From: Diphasiastrum complanatum
Lineage: Eukaryota > Streptophyta > Lycopodiopsida > Lycopodiales > Lycopodiaceae
Reading direction: 5' to 3'
Length of the DNA: 64,000 nt
Assembly (NCBI GenBank): GCA_029204225.1
Contig: CM055098.1
Span: 2,603,106 to 2,667,105 of the forward strand
A program made the translations under genes and the position numbers. Shown in pieces: positions 11,878 to 27,244 of this stretch. The notes beneath the pieces are model-generated. The model searched no databases, was not told the origin of the DNA, and saw only the letters and a list, made by a program, of their open reading frames with translations. Position 1 is the stretch's first letter, and each line of letters opens with the position of its first letter.

Positions 11878-12641
11878 ATGGATTCTGAGTGGATAACAAC
11901 CCGTCGAAAACACAATAGAACTTCCAGTGAAGTTCCCACCCCACCAACTGCCACCATTGCTCCAGCTACTGTCGTACCAACCCCTCCAGCGGATTTTGAT
12001 GTGTGGGCAATCATAAGCAGAATGGACATCCAACTTCAAAAGCACTCGTATAGTATTATCGCTCTACAAGAAAAGGTGAAGATTCTTGAGGATGAAAATG
12101 CAAACCTCAAAGAACAGTTGACAACCAAGACCTCTCAAATCGATCCTAGTCATGTCAAAGCCCTGGAAGACAAAATCCAAACTTCGACCAAAACTTGGGT
12201 AGACTTGCTCAAGAACTTGGAATTAAAGAATACGATGGTGGTTTCACAGGCAATGCAAGAACAAAGCAAGAGGGAATATAGAATCCAAAACGTTCGCGGC
12301 CGAGGTTTTTCTCTTGAAACCGACCCCCTTCTTGCAGCCAAGGAACTGTTAGCTTCACTCTCTTATGAGGAACAGGAAGATGTTGTGGAAGCAGCATGGC
12401 ATAGTAAGTTTTCATTCGTTTCAAATACACTGATTATCAAGACGAAGTTCTTAAGTATTGTGGACGTCTTAAAGGTAGCAACATTTTTGTCCATGAAGAC
12501 CTGACCGCCCTACAGTGGAAATAACGTAAGCAACTCATTGAGGAAGCGAATTCAAAAGGGAAAAAGGTTATATGCCGTGATGGACGACATTTTTTTGTCA
12601 CTCCATCCAGAACTGATCACTTAGCGCCACCTCCTGCGTGA
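11878..12641 (+). pseudogene. LINE ORF1p-like coiled-coil protein, frameshifted
   Basis: The ATG at 11878 sits in a textbook start context (gccaccATGg). The protein begins MDSEWITTRRK and continues with a Pro/Thr-rich stretch (residues 15-40). A predicted coiled coil follows (LQEKVKILEDENANLKEQL, near residue 65). Its C-terminal part resembles the ORF1p/transposase-22 domain of L1-type elements: RFKYTDYQDEVLKYCGRL, then GSNIFVHEDLT and KGKKVICRDGRHFFV. That part is reached only after a +1 frameshift at about 12410 and contains an in-frame TAA at 12522-12524. The terminal TGA is at 12639-12641. In L1 elements ORF1p is an RNA-binding chaperone. No ORF2 follows; instead there is a short 3' tail and a CTT/CT array. 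The assignment to ORF1p is from motif memory only. Confidence 0.55.
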
Positions 12642-12839
12642 GAGCCTTTCATTGACGTTTGTTAGAGATTGTTCAGAGTTAGGTTGAGAGTTAGAGCAAT
12701 GAAGAGATATTTTTTCTCTTCTTAGTTAGTTTTGGTTTTAGTTATGTTGTTTTGACGGCATTGCTCTGTCTTGGTGCCATCAATTTTGATGTACTTGTTC
12801 GTCTTATACGCCTTTTGGCATGGAAAAGACATTAATAAA

Positions 12840-14224
<1,385 letters not shown>

Positions 14225-15130
14225 TTGGGGACATTGGTCCTTTGACAATTTGAGACCTGGTTCCATTGGTGAGAGAGCTAACTTGAAATAATCAGATTAT
14301 ATCTGACTAACATATTGTAGATGTACCTCTGCTGAGTAATGTAAATCAACTTTCAATTTTTGTCTCTTTGGATCTGAATACCAAGTCAGTAATGGGCTTC
14401 GCCCAGATCGTTCATGTTGAATTCGGAAGATAACATTGTCTTAGCTTCTTTTATCAGATTAATATTGTTGCTAAAAAGTAGTGTGTCGTCCACATACAAA
14501 GTGATAATGATAAAAGACTGTTGCACTCTCTTGAAATAAACATTGGAGTCTGAAGAGCTTGGTGTGTAGACATGATCAATAAGAAAAGTCTTGATCCTTT
14601 GAAACCGTGCTCGAGCAGATTGCTTTAAGCCATAAAGTGCTTTATGGAGTTTACACACATGATTGTGTTGACTTTCGATATAACCTTCGGGTTGCACCAT
14701 GTAAATGTCTTCTTCGATAACTCCATTGAGATATGATGTCTGTACATCCATTTGATGTATTTCCAAATCTGCTGTAGCGGCAAATGATAGCAAAAGTTGA
14801 ATAGAAGAATGCTTAACTACTGGATTGAAAGTCTCAGTATAATCGATGTTGTGTACTTGAGAAAATCCTCTGGAAACAAGTCGAGCTTTTCTTCTGCCGA
14901 TGCTTTCGTCTTCCTTGTATTTGATTTTGCAAATCCATCTGCAATCAACTACATTTCTTAGCAGGTAATTCGACAATCGTCCATGTGTGGTTCTTGATAA
15001 GAGATGAATACTCTTTATCCATATCTTCTTTCTTGAGATCAGAATCAAGCTGACCAAGTGCCTCTTCAATAGTCGTCCTGAACAAGGTGTTGGTGTATGA
15101 ACGATGATCTGCTTGGTCTACAGTTGGTTA
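14225..15130 (-). pseudogene. Ty1/copia reverse transcriptase fragment (copia-3)
   Basis: A second minus-strand copia RT copy, distinct from copia-2 but closely related; its low-coordinate end matches 10665-10730. Read from 15130: TIEEALGQLDSDL and KNHTW, a frameshift, then RRKARLVSRGFSQ, VKHSSIQLLLSFAA, MDVQTSYLNG, ALYGLKQSARA and the intact YVDDTLLFS box (about 14480). A stop follows at GEAHY. RNase H and LTR are absent because similarity ends at about 14225. Confidence 0.82.
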
Positions 15131-16174
<1,044 letters not shown>

Positions 16175-16237
16175 CCACCCCTCGACTCCCCCATGTAAAA
16201 TCAGGAATAAGGGTGTATTGCTGTCACCTTACCACAT

Positions 16238-19200
16238 CTATCCAACATCCACCTTGTTGTTTGGGTATTCACCATGCGTGGTAACCCTATCATGACGTAC
16301 GGAATAGGAGGCTAGACTATTCAAATCTCTCAACTGATATGGGTGATTTTGGTGTATGTTTGAATTCCATGGTAGAAATGGAAGGTCTGCACCTACCACA
16401 TCAAATATCCTTCCCATATCATAGGGTTTATCCATGGTTGGAGGTATAGTATTTCTTATTTCCTCCCTAATTTCTAGTTCAGGCCCCTTGTTCTCGATAT
16501 CTTCTTCAGAGACATAGCCTGGCATGCCTCTTTCCCAATGGAATATATCCATCAATACCTCTTGGGTTTCTTGGATACAGTTTTGGTACCCATCCTTGTT
16601 AGTATGCATCAATGTACTCTTGTTCGCCACATTATTATGATCTTTGAATAGGTTCTGTATATCATATGACTCCTCCTGATTAATGTCATCGGAGATAGGT
16701 GGTTTAATAACTCTTCTTTCTAGAATTGCTAGAGTTGGATCTATGGTTCTGGATCTAGGGGGGGGTACTAGTGGGTTAGCACATATTGGCTCCTCTGCAT
16801 TGCTATCGTCGTCCTCATCAAGAGGTACAACTTGATCCGCCTGATTGCTATATATCGTTGGTGATGCCTCCTCAAACTTAGTGGCCTTCCCAAGACTCAC
16901 CTACCGATTACACCCTTCCATCCACTCTTTCCTAGGTGGGTTTGTCTGTAACTCTCTCCGGGTTACCATCATTACGCTTGCCCTAGTCCCCTCAGGGATG
17001 AGTGTTCCTATTGGGTGTGTTAGGGGACTGTTGTCGTTGGTCTCAACTCATCTATTTTGAGAGGTATTCTCATGATATCTAGACCACAAGTTTGTATTCC
17101 TACTAGTCTAGGCTTCCTGATTGGCTAGCCCATAATGGTGTAAATTTGACCCACTCCCCTGTGTCCCTCTATAATCCTCCACAAAGTTAGGTAATAACTC
17201 TACGCTACTTGGCACTCTCTCTTCCTCAGCACATTCTGCTTCGAAAAACTTTGAGGGTCCAGTCCTCTCGTAAGTGTCATGTGGTAGTCTTGTATGATAT
17301 ATTTCTCTCATTTTTGGCAACTCGTGCCCTAGTGTCTGTCGGCTACTATTTAGCATCGGATTTCTCATGGCCTGACATTCACGTGTGGTGATGTCTGCTT
17401 CCCCTACAATCGTGGCCCTAGATATCGCCTCTTCCAATGATGAGACTCTAGATTGGCGTACCACTAGCTGGGTATTACTCGACAGTCCTCTCAAAAAGCT
17501 ATCAAGTAGTAGTTGCGGAGGTAATACCATTGTAAAACTTAGGTCCAGCTGGTGCACTAATCCTCCAAATCATCTAGCATACTGATGCACAGTTTCTATA
17601 GATGTTTGTTGTATGGTAGATAGGGCAAATATCAAACTATCTAGACTATAAGTGCCTCTGAATTCTCTAAAGAATTCTTGATAATACTCTTCCAGTGTGC
17701 TAATAGAAGCTTTAGGTAGAGTATGGTACCATCTCCTAGCTGTTCCTACCAAAGTAGTGGTGAACAACATCATCTGATGCGCAGGACTCACCCTATTCAC
17801 GAGCATTAGTGTTTCAAAATCCTCGACATGCTCATGGGCATCTTCATCCTCATTCCCGTGAAATTGTGGTAGGAGACTTACTATTTCAGGTATCCCCCCA
17901 GTGTCATCTGGGACAACTATTGGCTCAATCACCCTCCTTACTCTTGAAGTGATAGGAGTAGGGCTAGGTGCTAGCACAGTCAGGTGAGCTATGGGCAGAT
18001 ATCATTCTCATCTAAAATTTCTTTCACAACAATCTTCTTGTCATGCTTGGTCTCGATCGAATTTAAGTTCAATTCAATCTTACTCTCTGCCATTGACTCA
18101 AAGCTTGGGTCCTCCCATATGACTTCTTCCTCAAGTCCTTCATCCGATATTGATTGAACTTTGCTTTCAGATGTGGCTTTCCACTCAGATGATGTGTCCT
18201 CCTCCTCTGGAGTTGTTCCATTTCATTTTCTGACATGATCTCCCACTCCGATCCATCACTATAACTCTCAACTAAATTAAGCATCTCCTCCTCACTGTCA
18301 TAATGTGTCGAGGGCTCCCCTATCTCTACTTCTAACTGGCGGTCATCTGTGTGGGTATCTGACCGTGTTTCCCATTTTTGTAGTGATAGCGCTATTGTTA
18401 TTTGTAGATCACTGGTGATATCCTCATGATCTTCAAGGAAAGTTATGTTCATGAGCTCTTGTGGTGGCTGTTCCTGAGTGTCAACTACTTTTGGGAGTAC
18501 GGGAGGTGCATCTTCTGCTAAACTCCTGCTATATGCGGCTAGACGTGGTTCTCTAGGCAATAGACTAGCCTCTTGTAATGAAATTTCTATAGCCAGGTCT
18601 AGTTCTACGTACAAAAATCCTCCTAGGTCTAGTTGTGGTCCTTCGGGCTCTAGTTGAGATTCGATCAAGAGGTCTTCTAGTATGACGTGCTTGTCTTCCG
18701 AGTCTATGTCTAGCCCTATCGATGTAAGGTCAACAATCCACAAAAAAAATTCTCAATCCACGAGAAAGATTACCTCTATTGAGTAGTGGATATTGTAAGA
18801 ATTTCCAAAGTCCAACTAGGAGTTCTACCATCTTGAGGTACGAGGACTTCATTAGTTCTAGCAAGGGTTATGTGGTACCTCAAGCTCCCATCCTATGGCT
18901 ACTGGAGCGGGTCGGTCCTAAACACACTAGTAGTAGGATCAGCGCTTGCGCGATGCTAACCACCTTGTCTAGTGGCTGCATGGTAGTCACATTGGTGTAG
19001 TAAAGTCGTTTGGTTTTAGTTCATCGTGGTATCCCTATTATGTCCTATCTAGGGCGATACTCCTTTCTATCGGGTAAAGGTCAATTGGTACTGTGTGCGA
19101 GATTCATGTTTCTCCCAACTCATCCCATAGATCTCCCAAATCTCGTTAACTAGTACTGCATACGTCCTCACTAGCTCTACCAAGTCACTAGTCTGTTGGA

Positions 19201-19370
19201 TTCTAATTGGTCCATACCCATGCATAGTATTCATTGGTGCTGCATACCAAGTGCCATCTTTCCTAGATGCTAGTGTTGGGGGAACATAGGGTGGTGTTGT
19301 ATTTCAGACGATGTGATCGGTTTTTGCTTCTGGTTTTGGAGCTCGTGGTCTAACCTTAACCTTTGGCTTC
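16238..19370 (-). pseudogene. Gag polyprotein of a non-autonomous gypsy-like element
   Basis: A long, broken minus-strand coding region that begins at an ATG at 19370 (MKPKVKVRPRAPKPE), about 350 bp after a candidate LTR/PBS junction. Next come an acidic, Ser/Glu-rich part (18069-18743) and a clear retrotransposon gag core at about 17200-17977 (LPQFHGNEDEDAHEHVEDFE, ARRWYHTLPKASI, EYYQEFFREF). A further ORF of unknown role (16238-16900) lies just before a purine tract. Frameshifts and stops separate the blocks. I see no protease, RT, RNase H or integrase between the gag core and the 3' end, so the element appears to be gag-only and dependent on others for replication. Confidence 0.7.
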
Positions 19371-19702
19371 ATAGTAAACCTCATATCGTACAAATGTCAT
19401 GGCGAGTAACCAACATAATTGACCAATCAACAAGTTGTAACTAGCAACGACAACATAATGCTATAATAACTGACAAGGCCCTAAGGTGAGTATTCTATTT
19501 GTGGGATCAGCACACATCACTATGTGATGCTAACCACTTCAACTTGTAGTAACATGATACTGATTTTTAGATTGCACAAACATGCTAGCTTGGGGCCGAC
19601 GGTCTAAACTAGAATCGTTCTCAAGACATGCAATCTGAGATACATCAAATTTGTAGACTATTAATAGTATGACTACCCTTCAAGCAATATTCCCTTATCA
19701 AG

Positions 19703-19900
19703 TAGCTCCCGACAGATGCACCAATGTTAAGCGTCTGACGAGTCAAATAACATAAGCAACCCGCAAATGGCTAATTAGTACAGTCCACAGCCCTACATAT
19801 AGATAATTGCCCTTTAAACAATAGCCCATTATCAAATTCCTCTCGGCAGACGCACCAATGTTAAGCGTCTGGCGGGTCAAAGTTGCTCACTTGACCCAAA
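19703..19900 (-). repeat. Duplicated LTR-end / primer-binding junction
   Basis: Two direct copies about 134 bp apart carry the same junction: caccaa|TGTTAAGCGTCTG at 19725 and again at 19859. On the minus strand each reads as an LTR ending CTTAACA followed by TTGGTGC(A/G)TCTG(T/C)CG, the form of a PBS. The upstream halves (tatcaa-t-ctc-cgacagatgcacc) are also repeated. I could not name the primer tRNA. Confidence 0.5.
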
Positions 19901-19989
19901 GTGGCCAGAGTCGTTGAAGCGGCCGAAGTCACCGAAGTTTGTCGATGATGTTAATAAACATCGGAACCACCTGTGAGCCATTTTCGAGT

Positions 19990-20096
19990 GGTTCTGCAGA
20001 CTGTGTAGAAACACAAAGAATTCTGCAGGTCTGGATAAATGAAGTTGGATGAAGATTAAAAGTCGATTAGTCGATTAGTAGAAGAATAATCCAACA
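19990..20096 (-). mobile_element. Fragment of a copia-2-type LTR
   Basis: The reverse complement starts TGTTGGATTATTCTTCTAC at 20096. It shares the segment around 'gattagtcgatta...ttaatcttcatcca...ctgcagaatt...tgtttctacacagtctgcag' with the copia-2 LTR start at 9936. It abuts the beginning of copia-4. Confidence 0.5.
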
Positions 20097-21870
20097 AACT
20101 TTCAACACCTACCACCGACATGACAATTTGAGCCTTAGGCTCCATCGTGTCGCCAACTATTCAACAACAAATCAAAAAACGATGTTGATGTTACTCAGCA
20201 ACAACCCGACCAAGGAATGGATCATCAACCAACACAACCTCCAAGAAGATCAAACCGAGTGCGCACACAATCCACAAGGTATATTTTCGAGTCTGTCTGT
20301 CTTTTAATACAGGAACCGACTACAATCGAAGAGGCACTTAGCCAATCAGACTCTGATCTCTTGAGGGAAGCAATGGACAAAGAGTATTCCTCTCTGATCA
20401 AGAACCATACATGGTCATTGGTTGAACTACCTACCAGCAACAATTTTATCGATTAAAAATGGGTCTTCAATATCAAATACAATGCTAATAGGAGTATTGA
20501 CCGAAAGAAGGCCCGACTAGTAGCTAGAGGATTTTCTCAGATCCCAAACATCGACTATAATGAGACTTTCAGTCCAGTAGTCAAACATTCATCAATCCGA
20601 GTCCTCTTATCTTTTGGTGCTACAATCAACCTTGAAGTACATCAATTCAATGTACAAACAACTTATTTGAAAAGAGGTATAGAAGAAGACATTTACATGA
20701 TATAACCTGAGGTGTACGTTCTCGAAGGTATGAAAAATCATGCCTATAAACTCCACAAAACATTTTATTGCTTGAAACAATCAGGAAAAGCTTGATTTTA
20801 GAGGATCGCACATTCCTCATCCAACATGGCTACAAACCAAGCACTGCCGATTCTAACGTTTATTTCAAGTTAGTGCAACATTCCTTCATTATCATTACTG
20901 TGTATGTCAATGATACATGCTTTTCAGCAATAGTACCGATCAGGTGAAAGATGCTAAACAGATGTTATTTTCTGAATCTGACATGACCGATCTGGGTGAG
21001 GCTCACTACTGTCTTGGAGTTCAAATACATCAAGACAGAGAGAGACAACTGATCTACATTACTCAACAAAGATATCTTCATAGTATCCTTATCAGATATA
21101 ATCTAACTAATTGCAAAGAATCTCACTCACCAATGGATCCAGTCCTACGACTGTCGAAGTATCAATGTCCTCAAATAAAGCAAAAAAAAGAGCGAACGAG
21201 AGAGTAGTTGTATCAATCGATGCTCAGCTCTCTCAAGTATGCAATGGTCTATACAAGACCTGACATCGCTTTTGTAGTTAGCTCATTAATCCAATTCATG
21301 GCTAATCCTAGCATCATACATTGGAAGGCTCTTATCAGAGTCATGAGCTATATTTGAGCTACAACAAACATGTGCATCTGCTATGGAGATTCAGTCAACA
21401 ATGACAATCTCCATTAGCTAAGTGCATATCTAGATGCAAGCTGGGGAGGAGATGTAGATACTCATAAATCTACGTCTTGATTTACATTCTTCTTCAATGG
21501 TGGTCCTATCTCATGGAACAGTCGTAAGCAAACCTCTATTGCTCTTTCTTCTACAGAAGCAAAATACATTGCTACTTCTCAAGCTATTAAAGAAGCAATT
21601 TGGTTGAGAAATTTATTATCAGATATTAGTCTGAATTAGTACACTCTTACAATTATGTTTTGTGATAATCAGAGTGCCATTATCTTATCGTCCAGCCCTA
21701 GATTCCACTCTAGGAGTAAGCACATTGAAATTCGATATCACTATGTAAGGAGTAATATTCTCGATAGAGAGGTAAGCTTAACGATCGGTCAAACACAAAA
21801 CATGATTGCAGATGTATTTACCAAGGCTTTGATCATTGATACACACAACTTTGTGGATTGCTTAGTCTAA
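20097..21870 (+). pseudogene. Ty1/copia RT-RNase H (copia-4), 5'-truncated
   Basis: The 3' half of a copia pol on the plus strand. It begins shortly before the integrase/RT linker (RRSNRVRTQSTRY; EEALSQSDSDLLREAMDKEY). After an in-frame TAA it continues RKKARLVARGFSQI, VKHSSIRVLLSF and YCLKQSGKA. A frameshift precedes the catalytic box, which reads YVND and so has lost the first Asp. RNase H shows MFCDNQSAIILSS and ADVFTKAL, ending in a TAA at 21868. Gag, protease and integrase are absent. Several stops and a frameshift make it inactive. A PPT and LTR follow. Confidence 0.85.
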
Positions 21871-21894
21871 AGATCAAGGCATTCACTGATCCAT

Positions 21895-21906
21895 ATTAAG
21901 AGGGAC
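21895..21906 (+). other. Polypurine tract of copia-4
   Basis: ATTAAGAGGGAC stands immediately before the LTR start TGTTGGATTTA, 24 bp after the pol stop. Confidence 0.65.
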
Positions 21907-22906
21907 TGTTGGATTTATTTCTCTACTCTCCTAAATCCCATGTTAATCTAGTTCCATTCATATTGCTACAGTTTACATTGTCACACAATCTGTAGATATA
22001 CTCTATTATCGAAGACAATCAAAAAAATGGCAGTCCGACTTGTCAAAGTCACCCGACTTGTCGGAGTTGGCAGACTTATCGAGGAAACCTGACTTGGTCA
22101 ACTTATCGAGGGAGTCCGACTTATCGACTCAACTGACTATCGTTAGGGACCATCAAATGACTACTATCTTGACTCCATTTACTATCAAAAGTGACACGCT
22201 CAACTCTGAATAATCAAAGCCTTCTCATGCCCACTTCATGTACTATGCAACTACTTGGACAATGACAACAGTAGCTGCAATCTATTATAGACGGTGTAAT
22301 GGCTCCATGTCATCCTCTTGTACATATATTTGCACAAATGTAGATTGTATATAGTTGATCATTATAATCAATTAATCATGTATGTATGCTAATGTAAGCT
22401 AATTGATGCCAGACAAAATATGTCGATTCCACATACGCTCGAGCGCCCATAGACGCCAAGATGACAACTTATCAGAGACAGACATAGTAGATGCTTTCAA
22501 GCATTGATTCTTTTTTTCAAGCTGGTTGTCAGAATAAGCTCATAGTTGTTATAGATCGTAGTTAGCTTTGTGAGCATGCGTTTTCGTCCACTATTGTTTT
22601 GTGCTCACCAGCATCATCTGACTTGTATTTCTATGCATTCAATCTGAACAAATTACTTTCTAGTTTTGCATTCAGATTTTGTTAGTGTTACATGCTTTCC
22701 GCTTTCTATATGACTCTCAAATTGCTTTGTCTGATTGTATGCTCTCCCTCTTCCACATAATCGCAATTAAGCTCTATTTTGTGTTCGCCTACTGTGTGCA
22801 CGCACTAAGGGAATCAGTCCACCACTACCGTCATGCAATAGTAGGATCCTTCTAATCTGATTGTTCGACTTGTCCGTCCACCACGGACTCCATCATTTCC
22901 CTAACA
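21907..22906 (+). mobile_element. 3' LTR of copia-4 (about 1.0 kb)
   Basis: The LTR starts TGTTGGATTTATTTCTCTACTC after a PPT and most likely ends CTAACA at 22906. It contains a cluster of short repeats around (C)GACTTGTCG at about 22040-22130. The first roughly 480 bp are shared, inverted, with 3890-4371. The 3' boundary is inferred from the TG...CA rule only. Confidence 0.6.
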
Positions 22907-24385
22907 GACACTTTATTCGACTCTTTCGACTGTCGACTGGTAGTACTCATAATGGAGCTCTTCCTCTATTGAATCCAATATAGACTACATCACCATTCAA
23001 ACTTACTATAAAGTGTCTAAACACACTAGTTAACAATGATCTCTGAAAACTTGTATATATATAATATATTAAAACAAGACAAGAAGAGAGAGATCATTAA
23101 GAATCATTAAAATAGATGTATGATGCGTGAATCAGATTTCAAATGTGAACTCCATTGTATTAGATTATCTGACTCCTTAGAGTCAAAGATCACAAGATAG
23201 ATTGAGAGCAATTCAATGAATAGAGACATTGTCTTAATCTGTAATCACCATAGTAGTGTCATGTCCATGTTCTGAACATAGGATTCAGTATAGTCCTAGA
23301 CTTGGATACCCGATACTCCAGTAAATCAAGCTTATTAGTTATGCCACGTCATACTTGAAGTGACCCACAAGTAATTAATAACCTTGTGAGGCCTAGACAC
23401 ACTAATTGGAGTTAGTACAAGGTTTGGGACCGTATATGCATGTGTAGGGTATCAATAGCAATCTATGAATAGAGGATTCATGCACAAAGATTCTATTCTA
23501 GATGATTCTATGTATAGGGGAGTTGGGACCTTGCATTACTATACGCACAGGTGTTTACAGATTCTCTGAAATCTGTGAACACGGTTCTTTGTGTTTCTTT
23601 TTCTTATCGTTCTTTCTTCGTTCTTCTATAGTTACGGTTCTTACGGATCTTCTTCTTATTAGAACAGCCACTAAATAGAAGTGTTACTTAGGTTGTAACG
23701 TGTATTTCCCAGCCTATCAGTGGGAGCCACGGATCTGATACTCAGCTACATGCATTAACCAGCCATGTAACCAGACATAGCTCAAGAAGGTCAACATTCT
23801 GAAACAGTGAGCAATCCTACCACTATCTACTAAATCAGAAAGTAGTCAAGAACAAGATTAACTATTGAACAAGGAACAAGAAACAAGAAACTAGATTCCT
23901 AACAGCATTTTAACAGTCTAAGAATCAAGAAACACTCATTTCTTGATGCCTAGATTGCTCAAGAACAATCAAGAACTGGAATGTAGGAAGGCATGCAAGA
24001 TCTACACCACTATTCTAGCCTATTTAGTTTATTTGAGTGCTGATTCTTACCTTATTCCACAAACAAGAAATGAATCCTAATCCACAGCTAAGCAAGGAAC
24101 AAGGAAACAAGAAACTAGTTATTCCACAATGCAAGGAAATCAAGCATGCTCATAGAAATGTCACTCAAGAACATTGCCATGAACAAGGAGCTTAGCAATT
24201 ATCAAGAACTCATGGAGGATCTTCTTTATATGCTCAAGAAAACTTGACAATACATTCAAAGCTCCCTCACAAGAGAGGGGAGCCCTTAAATAAGCAAGAA
24301 AGCTGCCCAAGTGGCAATTCCACCAAATTAGAAATTACACATGGAATTTGCCCTTTCACTAAAGGTCATCATCAAAGGGTGGCTT
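22907..24385. other. No gene recognised; purine-rich repeats
   Basis: This lies between the copia-4 LTR and the CT-bearing LTR element. The stretch 23860-24130 is rich in 'caagaaacaagaa' variants. No conserved coding motif is visible. The last five bases, GGCTT (24381-24385), form the target-site copy of the next element. Confidence 0.4.
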
Positions 24386-25238
<853 letters not shown>

Positions 25239-25239
25239 A

Positions 25240-25257
25240 TGGCGCCGTTGCCGGGGA
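25240..25257 (+). other. Primer binding site complementary to tRNA-Asp
   Basis: TGGCGCCGTTGCCGGGGA lies one base after the LTR end. It is complementary to the 3' end of plant tRNA-Asp with CCA, from family knowledge, and is the PBS type commonly used by plant gypsy-type elements. Confidence 0.8.
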
Positions 25258-25594
25258 GCGCCACACACTCGTTTTGTTGCATAGTTTTCTTAATCTCTTC
25301 CTCTCTCCCCCTCTCTCTTTTCTTCTCTCTCACCATTCATTTTCACCAAAAAATCGGATTTTAGGGGTAGAATAGTGTGAGTAGTGTTAGTTTTTGCCAT
25401 TTTTTCATGATTTTTTTGTTTGTTTGCACTGTATGGAGAGATTGTGAGGTGGGAGGATCAGATCCAAGCACCCAATCCTTTCATTAATCCATAAAATCCA
25501 TAAAAATAAAAAAAAAAAGCTTAAAATCTATTTTTGGAGAGAAAAAGAGAGCCAAAATCCCATCAGATTTTGATTTCTCAAAAACCAGCAAGAA

Positions 25595-26530
25595 CTAACC
25601 TTCGCATGACTGGCAGCAAGTCCAGGGTACTGTCCCAAATCTGCATAGAAGCCTGTGAATACTTCCCAATAGATTTTGAAAAAACAGAGAAAAACCCATA
25701 AAAATTCAAAAATCCCTTATAAAAATAAAAAAAAAATTCAAAACTCAAAACTAACCTTCGCAGAGCTCTCTGAAGTTCCATCTCACTGAGACAAGGACAC
25801 AGAGAAGTCTGCGAGAGTTAGATCCCAAAAAAAGTGCTCCTATGAAGGTTCCCAAGAGCAAAAAATGGCCTAGAACCTTCTCAAACAACAATTTTTTGAG
25901 TTTCCTTGGGAAGTAACCTTCACAGAGCTCTCTGAAGTTCCATCTCACTGAGACAAGAACATAGAGAAGTTTGCGAGAGTTAGATCCCAAAAAAAGTGCC
26001 CCTGTGAAGGTTCCCAAGGCAAAAAGTGGCCTAGAACCTTCTCAGACAGCAAATTTTTGAGTTTCTCTAGGAAGTAACTCTCGCAACTTGGTAAGCAAGT
26101 GGATTTGACTTAGATACAAGCACATACCAGCCTGCAAAGATTAGTTCCCAGAAAATCTCAAACTTTGGCCAAAAAAACACAAAAAAAATGTAGTTTTTTA
26201 AAAAAAAATTGAGTTTCTTGGGGAATTAACTCTTGCAGCTTGGTGAGCAAGTGAATCTCACTGAGATACAAGTGCATACCAGTCTGCAAGGGTTTGTTCC
26301 TAGAAAATCTTAAAATTTTGCAAAAATACCACAAAAAAATACACTTTTTTAGATTTTTTGAGTTTCCTTGGGAAGTAACTCTCGCAGCTTGGTTAGCAGC
26401 TAAATCTGACTGAGACACAAGTGCATACCAGTCTGTGAGGGTTTGTTCCCAGAAAATCATAAAATTTTGCGAAAAGACCCCAAAAAAATGCACTTTTTCC
26501 ATGATTTTTTGAGATCTGCTAGGAAGTAAC
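25595..26530 (+). repeat. Degenerate tandem repeats in the leader of the gag-only element
   Basis: Roughly five units of about 130-170 bp. Two are nearly identical (about 25753-25918 and 25919-26085, with 'aaccttcgcagagctctctgaagttccatctcactgagacaag'). The following ones are more diverged ('gggaagtaactctcgcagcttggtgagcaag', 'agatacaagtgcataccagtctgcaagggtttgttcc'). They lie between the PBS and gag. No coding frame runs through them. Confidence 0.75.
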
Positions 26531-27244
26531 CTTCACAAAGAATTTTTTAGATAGTTCTAACCAAGATCTGACTACTGTGAAATTTTTGTGAAGATCCAAT
26601 GGTTAGATCTAAAAATATCTAAGAAAAAGTGCCAAAAAATGTCAAAAAACTGAGTTTTTTCCAGATCTCAACAAATCTGCCCATCAAGAACTCTTGCAGA
26701 ACTCACATTGTACAGCTACTGTAGGAAGGTTGAAGGTTAGATTCACTCAGATCTGAAGAAATCTCAACAAAAAAAAAAATCGCAAAGAATCAAGAAAAGG
26801 GGCTAAAATCACACTATTAGCCAACTAAAACTGATCAGGTCTTGTCAAATCTAGGTTGCAGGTACAATATCCATCAAGATCCAACATCCCTAGACTGAAC
26901 CAAGTGAATGAACCTCAGATCAAGTTGATCAGTACCAGGAAAAATCAGTTTCCACCACCATCCATACCAACCATTCATCACTCTTCTGTCCACACTCTTT
27001 TGTCCATCTCCATATTCTCTTCACAGTGTAACTTTCATTGCGGTTATCTGTTAAATCCATTTATGTTTCTGTTCACATCCATACTGATCCCTCTTTTCTT
27101 GATTCCTTTCACCTCTTCTTTTTCTTCTTCCACTTCAAAAAAAAAAAAAAGTTGGAACACCAGAGTCATTGAGCAAATCTTGAAGCAATTCACCAACCAG
27201 CTACTTTGCGACATTCTAGTGCTGAACTACGGAGACCGCCCTTG

